DNA from: Bradyrhizobium sp. 4
GTDB lineage: Bacteria > Pseudomonadota > Alphaproteobacteria > Rhizobiales > Xanthobacteraceae
DNA length: 64,000 bases
Assembly (NCBI RefSeq): GCF_023100905.1
Contig: NZ_CP064686.1
Location: 6,970,001 to 7,034,000 of the forward strand
Reading direction: 5' to 3'
Below the pieces are notes generated by a model. It did no database searches and was not told the DNA's origin. It saw only the letters and a program-made list of their open reading frames with translations. Below, piece by piece: positions 53,675 through 63,702 of this stretch; position 1 is the first letter of the stretch, and each line of letters opens with the position of its first letter. The position numbers and the translations under genes were made by a program.

Positions 53675-55450
53675 ATGCTGGACAGGACCAAGGATATTGC
53701 CGCATCCGCGCAGGCCTGGCTCGACGAATTTGAGCGCACGCTTGGCGCACCCGATGGCGCTGGGCTGGATCGTCTTTTCCTCGCCGACAGCTATTGGCGC
53801 GACGCGCTGGCACTCAGCTGGAACCTGCAAACGATCGCCGGCGGCGATTCGATCAAGCGGGAGCTGACAACGCTCGCCGCACGGGTCGCGCCGGGCAGCT
53901 TCAAGATCGCGCCGAACCGGGCGCCGCCGCGCTGGGTCACGCGTGCCGGGACCAACACGATCGAGGCGATCTTCAATTTCGAAACCGCATTGGGACGCGG
54001 CAGCGGCATCGTCAGGCTTGTGCCCGACGCCGCCGACGGCGACCGCCTGAAAGCGTGGACGCTCCTTACCGCGCTCGACGAGCTCAAGGGCTTCGAGGAG
54101 CAGCTCGGCACCTCGCGGCCGCGCGGCCAGGCCTATTCGCGCGACTTCCGTGGACCGAACTGGCTCGACCTGCGCAACGCCTCGCGCGACTACGCCGCTC
54201 GCGATCCTACCGTGCTGGTGGTCGGCGGCGGCCAGGCCGGACTCGCGATTGCGGCGCGGCTGAAGCAGTTGAAGATCGACAGCCTGATCGTCGATCGCGA
54301 GGCACGGATCGGGGACAATTGGCGCAAGCGCTACCACGCGCTGACCCTGCACAACCAGGTGCAGGTCAATCATTTGCCCTACATGCCGTTTCCTCCGAGC
54401 TGGCCGACCTATATTCCCAAGGACAAGCTCGCCAACTGGTTCGAAGCTTATGTCGAGGCGATGGAGCTCAACTTCTGGACCGACACCGAATTCGAAGGGG
54501 GCGCCTATGACGATGCCAAGGGCAATTGGACCGTCACGTTGCGACGTGCTGACGGTGGCAAACGGACCATGCACCCGCGCCATGTGGTGATGGCAACCGG
54601 TGTCAGCGGCATCGCCAATGTGCCTTTCATCCCGACACTCGACAACTTCAAGGGCACGCTGCTGCATTCGAGCCGCTACGAGGACGGCGAACACTGGACC
54701 GGCAAGCGCGCCATCGTCATCGGCACCGGCAACAGCGGTCACGACATCGCGCAGGATCTTCACTCCAGCGGCGCCGAAGTGACGCTGGTGCAGCGTTCAC
54801 CTACGCTCGTCACCAATATCGAGCCGTCGGCCCAACTCGCTTATGCGACCTACAATGAGGGCACGCTCGAGGACAACGATCTGATCGCGACCTCGATGCC
54901 GACACCGATTGCGAAGAAGACCCATGTGATGCTGACGGAGCAGTCGAAGCAGCTCGACAAGGAGCTGCTCGACGGCTTGCGGCGCGTCGGCTTCAAGCTC
55001 GATTTCGGCGAGGCCGGCACCGGCTGGCAGTTCAAATATCTCACCCGTGGGGGCGGCTATTATTTCAACGTCGGCTGCTCCAACCTCATCGTCGAAGGCG
55101 CGATCAAGCTCAGGCAGTTTTCCGAGATCGAGAGCTTCGTCGCCGAGGGCGCCCGGATGAAGGACGGCGCGACTATTGCCGCCGATCTGATCGTGCTCTC
55201 GACCGGCTACAAGACGCAGGAATATCTGGTGCGGAAACTGTTCGGCGACGGCGTCGTCGACCGGGTCGGCCCTATCTGGGGCTTTGGCGACGGCCTCGAG
55301 CTGCGCAACATGTATGCACGCACCAGGCAGCCCGGCCTCTGGTTCATCGCCGGCAGCCTCGCGCAATGCCGGATCAACTCGAAATATCTCGCGCTCCAGA
55401 TCAAGGCGATCGAGGAAGGGATTTTGGGGCGTGAGGCGGGCGCAATTTGA
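53675..55450 (+). CDS. flavin-containing monooxygenase-like oxidoreductase
   Basis: A 591-residue FAD/NAD(P)H enzyme. An N-terminal SnoaL/NTF2-like part (residues about 5-145) precedes the flavoprotein core. The FAD motif is VLVVGGGQAGLAIAARL. The Rossmann NADPH motif is AIVIGTGNSGHDIAQ. The VMATGVSG region and the LSTGYKTQ end are typical of FMO/Baeyer-Villiger-type monooxygenases. The substrate is unknown. ATG 53675 is not preceded by a strong ribosome site. A family A repeat follows the stop. Confidence 0.9.
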   Translation: MLDRTKDIAASAQAWLDEFERTLGAPDGAGLDRLFLADSYWRDALALSWNLQTIAGGDSIKRELTTLAARVAPGSFKIAPNRAPPRWVTRAGTNTIEAIFNFETALGRGSGIVRLVPDAADGDRLKAWTLLTALDELKGFEEQLGTSRPRGQAYSRDFRGPNWLDLRNASRDYAARDPTVLVVGGGQAGLAIAARLKQLKIDSLIVDREARIGDNWRKRYHALTLHNQVQVNHLPYMPFPPSWPTYIPKDKLANWFEAYVEAMELNFWTDTEFEGGAYDDAKGNWTVTLRRADGGKRTMHPRHVVMATGVSGIANVPFIPTLDNFKGTLLHSSRYEDGEHWTGKRAIVIGTGNSGHDIAQDLHSSGAEVTLVQRSPTLVTNIEPSAQLAYATYNEGTLEDNDLIATSMPTPIAKKTHVMLTEQSKQLDKELLDGLRRVGFKLDFGEAGTGWQFKYLTRGGGYYFNVGCSNLIVEGAIKLRQFSEIESFVAEGARMKDGATIAADLIVLSTGYKTQEYLVRKLFGDGVVDRVGPIWGFGDGLELRNMYARTRQPGLWFIAGSLAQCRINSKYLALQIKAIEEGILGREAGAI

Positions 55451-55458
55451 GCCTCCTC

Positions 55459-55536
55459 GTCATTGCGAGCGCAGCGAAGCAATCCAGTGTCTTTCCGCGG
55501 ACACAGTCTGGATTGCTTCGCTGCGCTCGCAATGAC
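55459..55536. repeat. palindromic intergenic repeat, family A copy 3
   Basis: Third copy of the family found at 10706 and 32233. The left arm is GTCATTGCGAGCGCAGCGAA; the right arm ends CGCTGCGCTCGCAATGAC, with a shorter right side than the other copies. The loop contains GCGGACACAG. It lies between two co-oriented genes. Confidence 0.9.
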
Positions 55537-55585
55537 AGTGTGGAAACGATCGCGCATCGCCGACACCAATAAGAGGAGAACACCC

Positions 55586-56563
55586 ATGCCAGCCATTCTC
55601 GGCACCGGCGAGCACCGCTACCGCGTCGTTGAAAATTTCGCAAAGCTGCCGGACGGATGGCAGCTCACCGACGTCGCTTCGGTCGCCGTCGACAGCAAGG
55701 ACCGCGTCTACGTCTTCAACCGCGGGGCCCATCCGATGGTGGTGCTGGACCGCGAGGGCAATTTCTTGCGCAGTTGGGGCGAAGGCCTGTTCTCGCGCGC
55801 CCATGGCCTGCACATCGATGCCGACGACAATCTCTATTGCACCGATGACGGCGACCACACCGTGCGCAAGTGCAGCACAGACGGCAAGGTGCTGCTGACG
55901 ATCGGCATTCCCGAGAAACCGTCGCCGTTCATGAGCGGCGATCCCTTTCACCGCTGTACCCACACCGCGCTGTCGCCGAAGGGCGAAATCTACGTCTCCG
56001 ACGGCTATGGCAATGCGCGCGTGCACAAGTTCACGCCCGGCGGCAAGCTGATGACAAGCTGGGGCGAGCCCGGCACCGACCCCGGCCAGTTCAACATCGT
56101 GCACAACATCGCCACCGATGCGGACGGCTTTGTCTATGTCGCCGACCGCGAGAACCATCGCGTTCAGGTGTTCGACGGCAACGGCAAGTACGAGACGCAG
56201 TGGAACAATCTGCACCGCCCTTGTGCGCTATGCCTTTGCGGTGGGGCTAAGAGCCCGACCTTCGTTATCGGGGAACTCGGCCCTGGCCTGGCGGTCAACC
56301 GCAAGGTACCCAATCTCGGCCCGCGGTTGTCGATCGTGGACGCCAAGGGCAACCGCATCGCGCGGCTCGGCGGCGAGGCAGGCCCGGGCGTTGCGAGCGG
56401 AAAATTCCTGGCACCGCACGGCGTTGCACTGGATTCCAGGGGCGACATCTATGTCGGCGAGGTCGGCGTCACCGACTGGAAGACCAGCTTTCCGGATGAG
56501 GAGATGCCGGCCGCGGTGCGCGCGACGCGATGTTTGCAGAAGCTGGAGCGGGTGCGGGAGTAG
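55586..56563 (+). CDS. NHL-repeat protein (peptidyl-alpha-hydroxyglycine lyase-like)
   Basis: A 325-residue beta-propeller. NHL repeats are clear (VYVFNRGAHPMVVLDREGNF, DNLYCTDDGDHTVRKCSTDG, VADRENHRVQVFDGNGKY). The fold and order resemble the lyase domain of peptide-amidating monooxygenase. Without a signal peptide it is probably cytosolic, so the enzymatic role is doubtful. A Cys cluster PCALCLCGG lies near residue 220. ATG 55586 follows AAGAGGAGAA. Confidence 0.85.
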   Translation: MPAILGTGEHRYRVVENFAKLPDGWQLTDVASVAVDSKDRVYVFNRGAHPMVVLDREGNFLRSWGEGLFSRAHGLHIDADDNLYCTDDGDHTVRKCSTDGKVLLTIGIPEKPSPFMSGDPFHRCTHTALSPKGEIYVSDGYGNARVHKFTPGGKLMTSWGEPGTDPGQFNIVHNIATDADGFVYVADRENHRVQVFDGNGKYETQWNNLHRPCALCLCGGAKSPTFVIGELGPGLAVNRKVPNLGPRLSIVDAKGNRIARLGGEAGPGVASGKFLAPHGVALDSRGDIYVGEVGVTDWKTSFPDEEMPAAVRATRCLQKLERVRE

Positions 56564-56776
56564 CTGCCTCGGCACATCCACATCGCGCTGTCAGGACGAC
56601 GCTGCCTCCGCGGCCTCGGACCTGGAATCACGGCGTTTTTCGCGCTTTGCCACCCCCCGGCCGCGTTGCTTGCGCCGGAATAAGTCGCTCAACGGGCTTC
56701 ACAATCCCGTCACGCTGCATGTAGTATGTCAGTTACGTGCTGCTTCGCAGCGTACATTGGAGGCCAGGAGCGTTAC

Positions 56777-57334
56777 TTGAACGCACATGTCTCGCAAGGC
56801 CATTGGCCGGTGTTGGTGCTGAATGCGGACTTCCGGCCGCTGAGTTACTACCCACTGTCTTTGTGGTCGTGGCAGGACGCGATCAAGGCGGTATTCCTCG
56901 ACCGCGTCAACATCGTCGCGCATTACGATCAGGCGGTCCATAGCCCCACGCTGCAAATGCAGCTACCGAGCGTGGTCTCGCTCAAATCCTTCGTCAAGCC
57001 GACCACCCACCCTGCCTTCACCCGATTCAACGTCTTCCTGCGCGATCGTTTCGCCTGCCAATATTGCGGCTCGCCCGAAGACCTCACCTTCGACCACATC
57101 ATCCCGCGCAGCAAAGGCGGCCAGACCACCTGGGAGAATGTGGTTGCGGCGTGCTCGCCCTGCAATCTGCGCAAGGGCAATCTGACGCCGGTGCAGGCCA
57201 GGATGTTTCCACGCCAGCACGCGTTCGCGCCGACCGTGCACCAGCTCCACCGTAACGGCCGGCTGTTCCCACCGAACTATCTGCACGACAGCTGGCTGGA
57301 TTATCTCTACTGGGATACGGAGCTGGATCCGTAG
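56777..57334 (+). CDS. HNH endonuclease family protein
   Basis: A 185-residue protein with an HNH nuclease domain: zinc cysteines in CQYCGS and CSPCNLRKGN, and the catalytic core FDHIIPRSKGG. The conserved N-terminal part (HWPVLVLNADFRPLSYYP) is shared by the whole family, common in Rhizobiales and of unknown role. I chose TTG 56777 with AGGAG six bases upstream; an in-frame upstream start would add 17 unlikely residues. It stands alone, with no phage or restriction genes nearby, so a housekeeping role is more likely than restriction. Confidence 0.9.
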   Translation: MNAHVSQGHWPVLVLNADFRPLSYYPLSLWSWQDAIKAVFLDRVNIVAHYDQAVHSPTLQMQLPSVVSLKSFVKPTTHPAFTRFNVFLRDRFACQYCGSPEDLTFDHIIPRSKGGQTTWENVVAACSPCNLRKGNLTPVQARMFPRQHAFAPTVHQLHRNGRLFPPNYLHDSWLDYLYWDTELDP

Positions 57335-57408
57335 CGTCGGCGTGCAGGCCCTCGGCAGTCCATCGTTGACTCGCGCCGCTCAACGCCGGGAGAGATCAGC
57401 GAGCTTCG

Positions 57409-58413
57409 CTATCTGCGCGCCTGCTCCAGATCGATCTGATAGACAGAAATCCGGTCGATCTCGAATGCGACGGTAGGCGGCGACTCCGCGTCGACCGGAC
57501 CGACGCCGAGAAAGAATCTCGATCCGATCGCGAGATTGACGATCATGTACATGGGATCGTCGAAACCGATCGGCACCTTGATGTCGGACACCGGCCTGCG
57601 ATCGATGAAATAGACCAGGCGATCCTCCTCCCACAGCACGCCGTAAGTGTGGAATGCGCTCGACGCGTCGCCGACCGCGAAGTCGAAGCCGCAGGACTGG
57701 ATCTTCTGGGTCGAGGGAATCCGCCAATGCGTCGTCATCACGAGATCACCCGGCTTTTCGCCGCGGCCTTCCAGCACGTCGACCTCCGGCGGCCAGCCGC
57801 CGTCATCCGCCAGCATCCAGAACGCCGGCCATACCGCATGTCCGACCGGCACCTTGGCGCGGATCTCGAAATAGCCGTGCTTCTGCGCGAACGTGCCCTG
57901 GGTCGTCAGTATCCCGGAGATGTACTCGTTGTCGAACAGCACCGGCTTCAAGCCCGGCGGCGTGCGGCTGGCGACGATCGACAGCACGCCGTCCTTGACC
58001 TTGAAGGGATCGAGCCCGAGCGGCGCCGCCGCGCGCCCGGCGTAGCGCGGATCGACATAGATCTGTTGCTCGCCATTGGCGCTGGTCTTGCGCTTGAACT
58101 CGGAGCCGTCGCCGCCCCAATAGCGCGCCTCCGGCCAGGCCGCACCGCCAGCGTAATGCGGCACCCAGCGTCCGTTCGCCAGCGGATGCTCGTCAAAATC
58201 CTCATTGAAGGTCCGGCGTAGCGGCAAGAAGACCAGCGAGGCCGGATTGACCTCCTCCAGCCGACGGCACTCGATGGTGGAGGGATCGGTCGTGACCTGC
58301 AGCGACATGCTCACCGGGGCACCGTCGAGATCGTCCTGCGCGATGGCCGGCGCAGGCACTACGCAGAGACCGATCGCAGCAAGAGCGCCCCTCGTCCAAC
58401 GCGCGATCATCAC
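57409..58413 (-). CDS. secreted glycoside hydrolase family 16 enzyme
   Basis: A 334-residue exported beta-glucanase-type enzyme. Signal peptide (cleavage near AIA-QDD), a 45-residue N-terminal extension, then a GH16 jelly roll. The catalytic motif EVDVLE supplies nucleophile Glu210, Asp212 and acid/base Glu215. WPAFWM and YISGILTTQGTF are typical flanks. Likely substrates are beta-1,3/1,4-glucans such as laminarin, succinoglycan or cyclic glucans. It is alone, convergent with the HNH gene. Confidence 0.93.
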   Translation of the reverse strand: MMIARWTRGALAAIGLCVVPAPAIAQDDLDGAPVSMSLQVTTDPSTIECRRLEEVNPASLVFLPLRRTFNEDFDEHPLANGRWVPHYAGGAAWPEARYWGGDGSEFKRKTSANGEQQIYVDPRYAGRAAAPLGLDPFKVKDGVLSIVASRTPPGLKPVLFDNEYISGILTTQGTFAQKHGYFEIRAKVPVGHAVWPAFWMLADDGGWPPEVDVLEGRGEKPGDLVMTTHWRIPSTQKIQSCGFDFAVGDASSAFHTYGVLWEEDRLVYFIDRRPVSDIKVPIGFDDPMYMIVNLAIGSRFFLGVGPVDAESPPTVAFEIDRISVYQIDLEQARR

Positions 58414-58597
58414 CGCTCTTCGAAGATGCCAGAGGAAGGGCGGAAGTTAGCTCGCCCATATCGGGACGGGCAAGAGCGGGCCCGCGACCGCGCGCCAATT
58501 CGGGAGCGCCACCCGCCCACGCCATCCGGATTTTCGTGCACTTATAAAAAATGGAGCACCGCGCGCGGCAGGCGACCGGCGGGTCTCCCTCGGGGAC
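58414..58597. other. intergenic region between GH16 and dodecin genes
   Basis: Upstream region of both divergent genes. Apart from the dodecin promoter candidate just to the right, I find no recognisable element or gene. A T/A-rich segment (TTATAAAAAATGG) at about 58542-58554 may be part of the GH16 promoter. Confidence 0.35.
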
Positions 58598-58622
58598 GGA
58601 ACTCGAAGCGCCGGCATCCGTT
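58598..58622 (+). promoter_or_regulatory. candidate EcfG general-stress promoter of dodecin
   Basis: GGAAC (58598-58602), 16 nt, then CGTT (58619-58622), a full match to the EcfG consensus GGAAC-N16/17-CGTT. It is intergenic, points to the dodecin gene and ends 85 bp before its ATG. Confidence 0.55.
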
Positions 58623-58707
58623 CAGAGTCGAGGCCGGATGTCGCGCGGACGCCAGTTGTCCGCGACAGACATATCCGGCCCCGCCACAGCACAAGGGGAG
58701 AATAGTG

Positions 58708-58929
58708 ATGGCCACAAGCGAGACGGATCACGTCTACAAGATCCTGGAACTGGTCGGATCGTCCGAGACTTCGATCGAGGATGCGATCAAGAACGCGGTC
58801 AGCCGGGCCGCAAAGACCGTTCGCGAGATGAAATGGTTCGAGGTTGTGCAAACGCGCGGCCATATCGAGAATGGTGCCGTGCGCCACTACCAGGTGACGC
58901 TGCGGGTCGGCTTCACGCTGGATGAGTAA
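58708..58929 (+). CDS. dodecin family flavin-binding protein
   Basis: A 73-residue dodecin, a hollow dodecamer that stores riboflavin or FMN in stacked pairs. Family features are VYKILELVGSSETSIEDAI, the flavin-sandwiching Trp in EMKWFEVV and the strand HYQVTLRVGFTL. ATG 58708 follows AAGGGGAG. It is probably stress-induced through the EcfG-type promoter upstream. Confidence 0.95.
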   Translation: MATSETDHVYKILELVGSSETSIEDAIKNAVSRAAKTVREMKWFEVVQTRGHIENGAVRHYQVTLRVGFTLDE

Positions 58930-59098
58930 GGCAGAAAACGCCGGGCGAAGCCGACGCCCGACGCCAGCCTGGTTAGCTCGACAATAGCTCCGTCCATTGC
59001 CGAGGATTGTTCCAACCGGAAGCGCACAATCCGCGCGGATGTTGCAACAGGCCGTTAAGGCCAAAGTGAGAGGTTTGCGCCGAAATGGAGCAAGCCTG

Positions 59099-61003
59099 AT
59101 GACCACGGGTCGCGAACTCGGAAAGACTCGCCTTCCGCTCTGGGCAGCGGGTTTCGTCATCTTGACCTGCTTCGCCATCCTCGGCTTGAGCGCCTGGCGT
59201 GAATGGGAAACACGCGATGCAGATCTCAAGAACGCCGAGATCGACGTCGCCAATCTGGCGCATTCGCTGATCCAGCACGCGGACGACACCTTCGAACTCG
59301 TTGATACGATCCTCGTCGGGCTGGTCCATCGGCTCGAAATCGACGGCACGGGTCCGGACACGATTACCAAGCTTCAGGCCTATCTGCCGACACGGAAATC
59401 GTCAGACCGCATCCGCGGCATCTTCGTTTATGACGCGACCGGGCAGTGGCTTGCCACGACCGAGCGGCTCGACTTCTCCAAGCTCAACAACAGCGACCGC
59501 GGATACTTCCAGCGTCATCGCGACTCGCCCGAGATGGGCACGTTGATCGGAGCGCCCGTGAAGAGTCGAGCCGGCGGCCAATGGGTCGTCACCGCGTCCC
59601 GCCGGATCAACGATGCCGACGGCGGCTTCGCCGGCGTTGCCCTGCTCACGATCGACGTCAGCTATTTCGTCAAGTTCTACGAGCGGTTTGACATCGGTCC
59701 GAACGGCTCGACGTCGCTGCTCAACGATAGCGGTATCATGCTGGCGCGCAGCCGCGACGACAGCGGCGCCTTTGTCGGACGCGACCTGTCCAACGCGCCC
59801 TTGTTCAAGGGATGGGAAAGTCGTCCCGCCGCAGCAGTCTACTATTTCAAGTCGCCGCTCGATGGGGTCCAGCGGCTTAGCTACTACCAACGCAGCAGCC
59901 GCTATCCCCTGATGGTGCTGGCGAGCAAGTCGCGGGACGACGTGCTGGCGCCCTGGCGGCAAGCCGCGGCAGCGCGCACCACCTTCGTCCTCGGCCTCGT
60001 GCTGCTGATCGCGGTGATCGGCTTCTACCTGGTCCGTCAGCTCGTACAGCGGCAGCGCATGGCCCAGGCCCTCGTCGTCAACGAAGCAAACTTCCGTCTG
60101 TTAGCCGAGCAATCCAGCGACATGGTGACCCGGATCGGGCTGGACAACCGGCTGCTCTACGTTTCCCCCTCGTGCGTACGCATCACGGGCTGGTCGTCCG
60201 ACGAACTGCTGTCCACCTCGGCCCTGGCCGGCATTCACGCCGACGACATGGAGCGGGTCGAGCAGGCTATCGCCGCGCTGAGGAATGGCGAGGCCGAGGA
60301 GGCGCGGTTCGTCTATCGCCAGCGTCACCGCGACAAGGGCGAGATCTGGGCGGAGGCGGCGTTGCACGTGACCCTGGCGTCGGACAGCGGCGAGATCGAC
60401 GGCGTCGTCGCGGTGGTGCGCGACATGACGGAGCAGAAGGATCTTCAGGACAAGCTCGCCTCACTCGCAACGACCGACGGCCTTACCGGCCTCGCCAACC
60501 GGCGCACATTCGACGAGCGTCTCGCGGACGAATGGGCGCGCGCCAGGCGCGACGGCACGCAGCTCTCGCTCCTGCTGATCGATGTCGATCATTTCAAGAA
60601 GTTCAACGATCATTACGGCCATCTGGCGGGCGACGGATGCCTGCGCGCGCTGGGCCGGATCCTGTCAGCCCACACCAAGCGCCCGGCCGACCTCGCGGCA
60701 CGCTACGGTGGCGAAGAATTCGCCGTGCTGTTGCCGAACACCGGTCCCGAGGGCTGCGCCGAGGTCGGCGATGGGATTCGCAAGGCGCTGCACGATCTCG
60801 CCATGCTGCATGCGCAAAGTCCCCCCTCCCGCCTGGTGACCGCAAGCGTTGGCGGCGCGACGAGTCTTCCATCCCAAACCACGGCGGACTGCAGCACGCT
60901 GGTCGCCGCCGCCGACCGCGCGCTCTACGCCGCCAAGGACAACGGCCGTGACCGGCTTGTGATGTCGGGACAGGTCGTTCCCTGGCCCGCCAGGAGCGCG
61001 TGA
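59099..61003 (+). CDS. membrane diguanylate cyclase (Cache-PAS-GGDEF)
   Basis: A 634-residue c-di-GMP synthase. Helix 1 (about 12-32), a periplasmic Cache-type sensor domain (about 35-290), helix 2 (VLGLVLLIAVIGFYLV), a PAS domain (about 325-450) and a C-terminal GGDEF domain. The active site is GGEEF (537-541). The inhibitory I-site R528-x-x-D531 is intact, so the enzyme should be active and product-inhibited. ATG 59099 has GGAG upstream. No EAL domain. Confidence 0.94.
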   Translation: MTTGRELGKTRLPLWAAGFVILTCFAILGLSAWREWETRDADLKNAEIDVANLAHSLIQHADDTFELVDTILVGLVHRLEIDGTGPDTITKLQAYLPTRKSSDRIRGIFVYDATGQWLATTERLDFSKLNNSDRGYFQRHRDSPEMGTLIGAPVKSRAGGQWVVTASRRINDADGGFAGVALLTIDVSYFVKFYERFDIGPNGSTSLLNDSGIMLARSRDDSGAFVGRDLSNAPLFKGWESRPAAAVYYFKSPLDGVQRLSYYQRSSRYPLMVLASKSRDDVLAPWRQAAAARTTFVLGLVLLIAVIGFYLVRQLVQRQRMAQALVVNEANFRLLAEQSSDMVTRIGLDNRLLYVSPSCVRITGWSSDELLSTSALAGIHADDMERVEQAIAALRNGEAEEARFVYRQRHRDKGEIWAEAALHVTLASDSGEIDGVVAVVRDMTEQKDLQDKLASLATTDGLTGLANRRTFDERLADEWARARRDGTQLSLLLIDVDHFKKFNDHYGHLAGDGCLRALGRILSAHTKRPADLAARYGGEEFAVLLPNTGPEGCAEVGDGIRKALHDLAMLHAQSPPSRLVTASVGGATSLPSQTTADCSTLVAAADRALYAAKDNGRDRLVMSGQVVPWPARSA

Positions 61004-61069
61004 CGGATCGACCGTTGCGCCGGATTTGTCGCCTGCGTCCCAGCGCGTTATGACTTGGATCACGGCCGG

Positions 61070-61717
61070 ATGTTCGGCCAATCCGAGAGTGCCGCTGTGA
61101 CTGGTGGAATCAAACTTGTCCTCTTCGACATGGACAATGTCCTCTGCGACTACGACAGGGCAAAGCGTGTCGTATGGCTGGCGAAGCTTGCGGGGACCAC
61201 GAACGAATCCGTCCACAAGGCGATCTGGGACAGCGGCTTCGAGCTGTTCGGCGATTCCGGCACTCTCGACGCCGCGGACTATTTGCGGGGTTTCGGCGAG
61301 CGCATCGGCTATCCGCTGTCACTGGACGAGTGGATCGAGGCGCGACGCCGTTCAATGCAGGCCGATCATGCGATGCTGGAGATTGCCGGCAGCTTGCGTC
61401 AAACCGTCGACATTGCCGTCCTGACCAACAACACCACGCTGGTCGCCGACCATGTCGCTGCGCTGCTGCCGGAATTGCCGCCGCTGTTCGGCAAGCGAAT
61501 CTACGCCTCGGCCCGGTTCAAGACGGCGAAGCCGGACCCGCGCTGCTTCCGCCTCTGTCTGTCGGAGCTCGACGTCAAACCGGAGAGCGTCCTGTTCGTC
61601 GACGATCTCATGGCCAATGTCGCCGGCGCGCGAGAGGCGGGCCTGTTCGCGCATCACCACACCTCGGTTGAGGCTTTCAAGCAGGCCCTGTCGGAGCACG
61701 GCCTGCTTCACGCTTGA
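61070..61717 (+). CDS. HAD-superfamily hydrolase
   Basis: A 215-residue HAD-IA type phosphatase. Motif I FDMDNVLCDYD supplies the nucleophile and acid Asp residues. Motif II is VLTNNTT, the Lys is in FKTAKPDPRCF and motif IV is VLFVDDLMANVAG. The substrate is unknown; relatives act on sugar or nucleotide phosphates. The start is uncertain: ATG 61070, GTG 61097 or TTG 61055 are all in frame. It is convergent with oppF. Confidence 0.85.
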   Translation: MFGQSESAAVTGGIKLVLFDMDNVLCDYDRAKRVVWLAKLAGTTNESVHKAIWDSGFELFGDSGTLDAADYLRGFGERIGYPLSLDEWIEARRRSMQADHAMLEIAGSLRQTVDIAVLTNNTTLVADHVAALLPELPPLFGKRIYASARFKTAKPDPRCFRLCLSELDVKPESVLFVDDLMANVAGAREAGLFAHHHTSVEAFKQALSEHGLLHA

Positions 61718-61741
61718 ATGCGCGCTCCGCTTTTCCCGGCG

Positions 61742-62706
61742 TCAGGCGAGATGGCACGCCACAAAGTGCCCGCCCGCTCCCTCCTTCAGCTCCGGTGCGC
61801 TTTCCGCGCAACGCGGCTGGGCGATAGGACAGCGGGTGTGGAAGTGGCACCCCGACGGCGGCTTCATCGGGCTCGGAACGTCGCCCTTGAGGCGGATGCG
61901 CTCGCGCTTGAGCTTGGGATCGGGCACCGGCACCGCTGACAACAGCGCCCTCGTGTAGGGATGCTGCGGATTGCGGTAGAGGTCGCTGGCCTTGGCGAGC
62001 TCGACGATACGACCAAGATACATCACCGCGACGCGGTCGGAGATGTGCTCGACCACCGACAAATCGTGCGCGACGAAGAGATAGGTGAGGTTCAATTCAG
62101 CCTGGAGATCTTCCAGCAAGTTGATGACTTGCGCCTGGATCGAGACATCGAGCGCGGACACCGGTTCGTCGCAGACGATCAGTTTCGGCTCGACCGCGAG
62201 CGCGCGCGCGATCACGATGCGCTGGCGCTGGCCGCCGGAAAACTCATGCGGATAGCGGCGCATGTGCTCGGCCTTGAGACCGACCTTCACCAGCAGGCTC
62301 GCAACGCGATCCTCGCGCTCCTTGGCCGATGAGCCGAGCTTGTGGATGACGAGCGCCTCGCCGAGGATGGCGCCGACCGTCATGCGCGGATTGAGGGAGG
62401 CGAACGGATCCTGGAACACGAGCTGCATGTTCCGCCGCATCGCGCGCAAATCGGTGCCGCCGAGCTGGCCGACATCCTGGCCGTCGAACACGACCTCGCC
62501 GTCGGTCGGCTCGATCAGGCGCAGCACGCAGCGTCCCGTCGTCGACTTCCCGCAGCCGGATTCGCCGACGAGGCCGAGCGTCTCGCCGCGATTGACCGAG
62601 AACGAGACCCCGTCGACCGCATAAACGCTGCCGACCTGACGCGACAACAGGCCGCCATGCACGGGGAAATGTTTCTTCAGGCCGCTGACGCGGAGCAAGG
62701 GCTCGG

Positions 62707-62710
<4 letters not shown>
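61742..62710 (-). CDS. dipeptide/oligopeptide ABC transporter ATPase (DppF/OppF type)
   Basis: A 322-residue ATPase. It has Walker A GESGCGKS, signature FSGGQRQRI, Walker B KLIVCDEP and the C-terminal oligo_HPY extension with cysteines (GCHFHTRCPIAQPRC). It pairs with the ATPase gene just upstream, overlapping it by 4 bp. The transported peptide or nickel/opine cannot be told from sequence. Confidence 0.94.
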
Positions 62711-63701
<991 letters not shown>

Positions 63702-63702
<1 letters not shown>

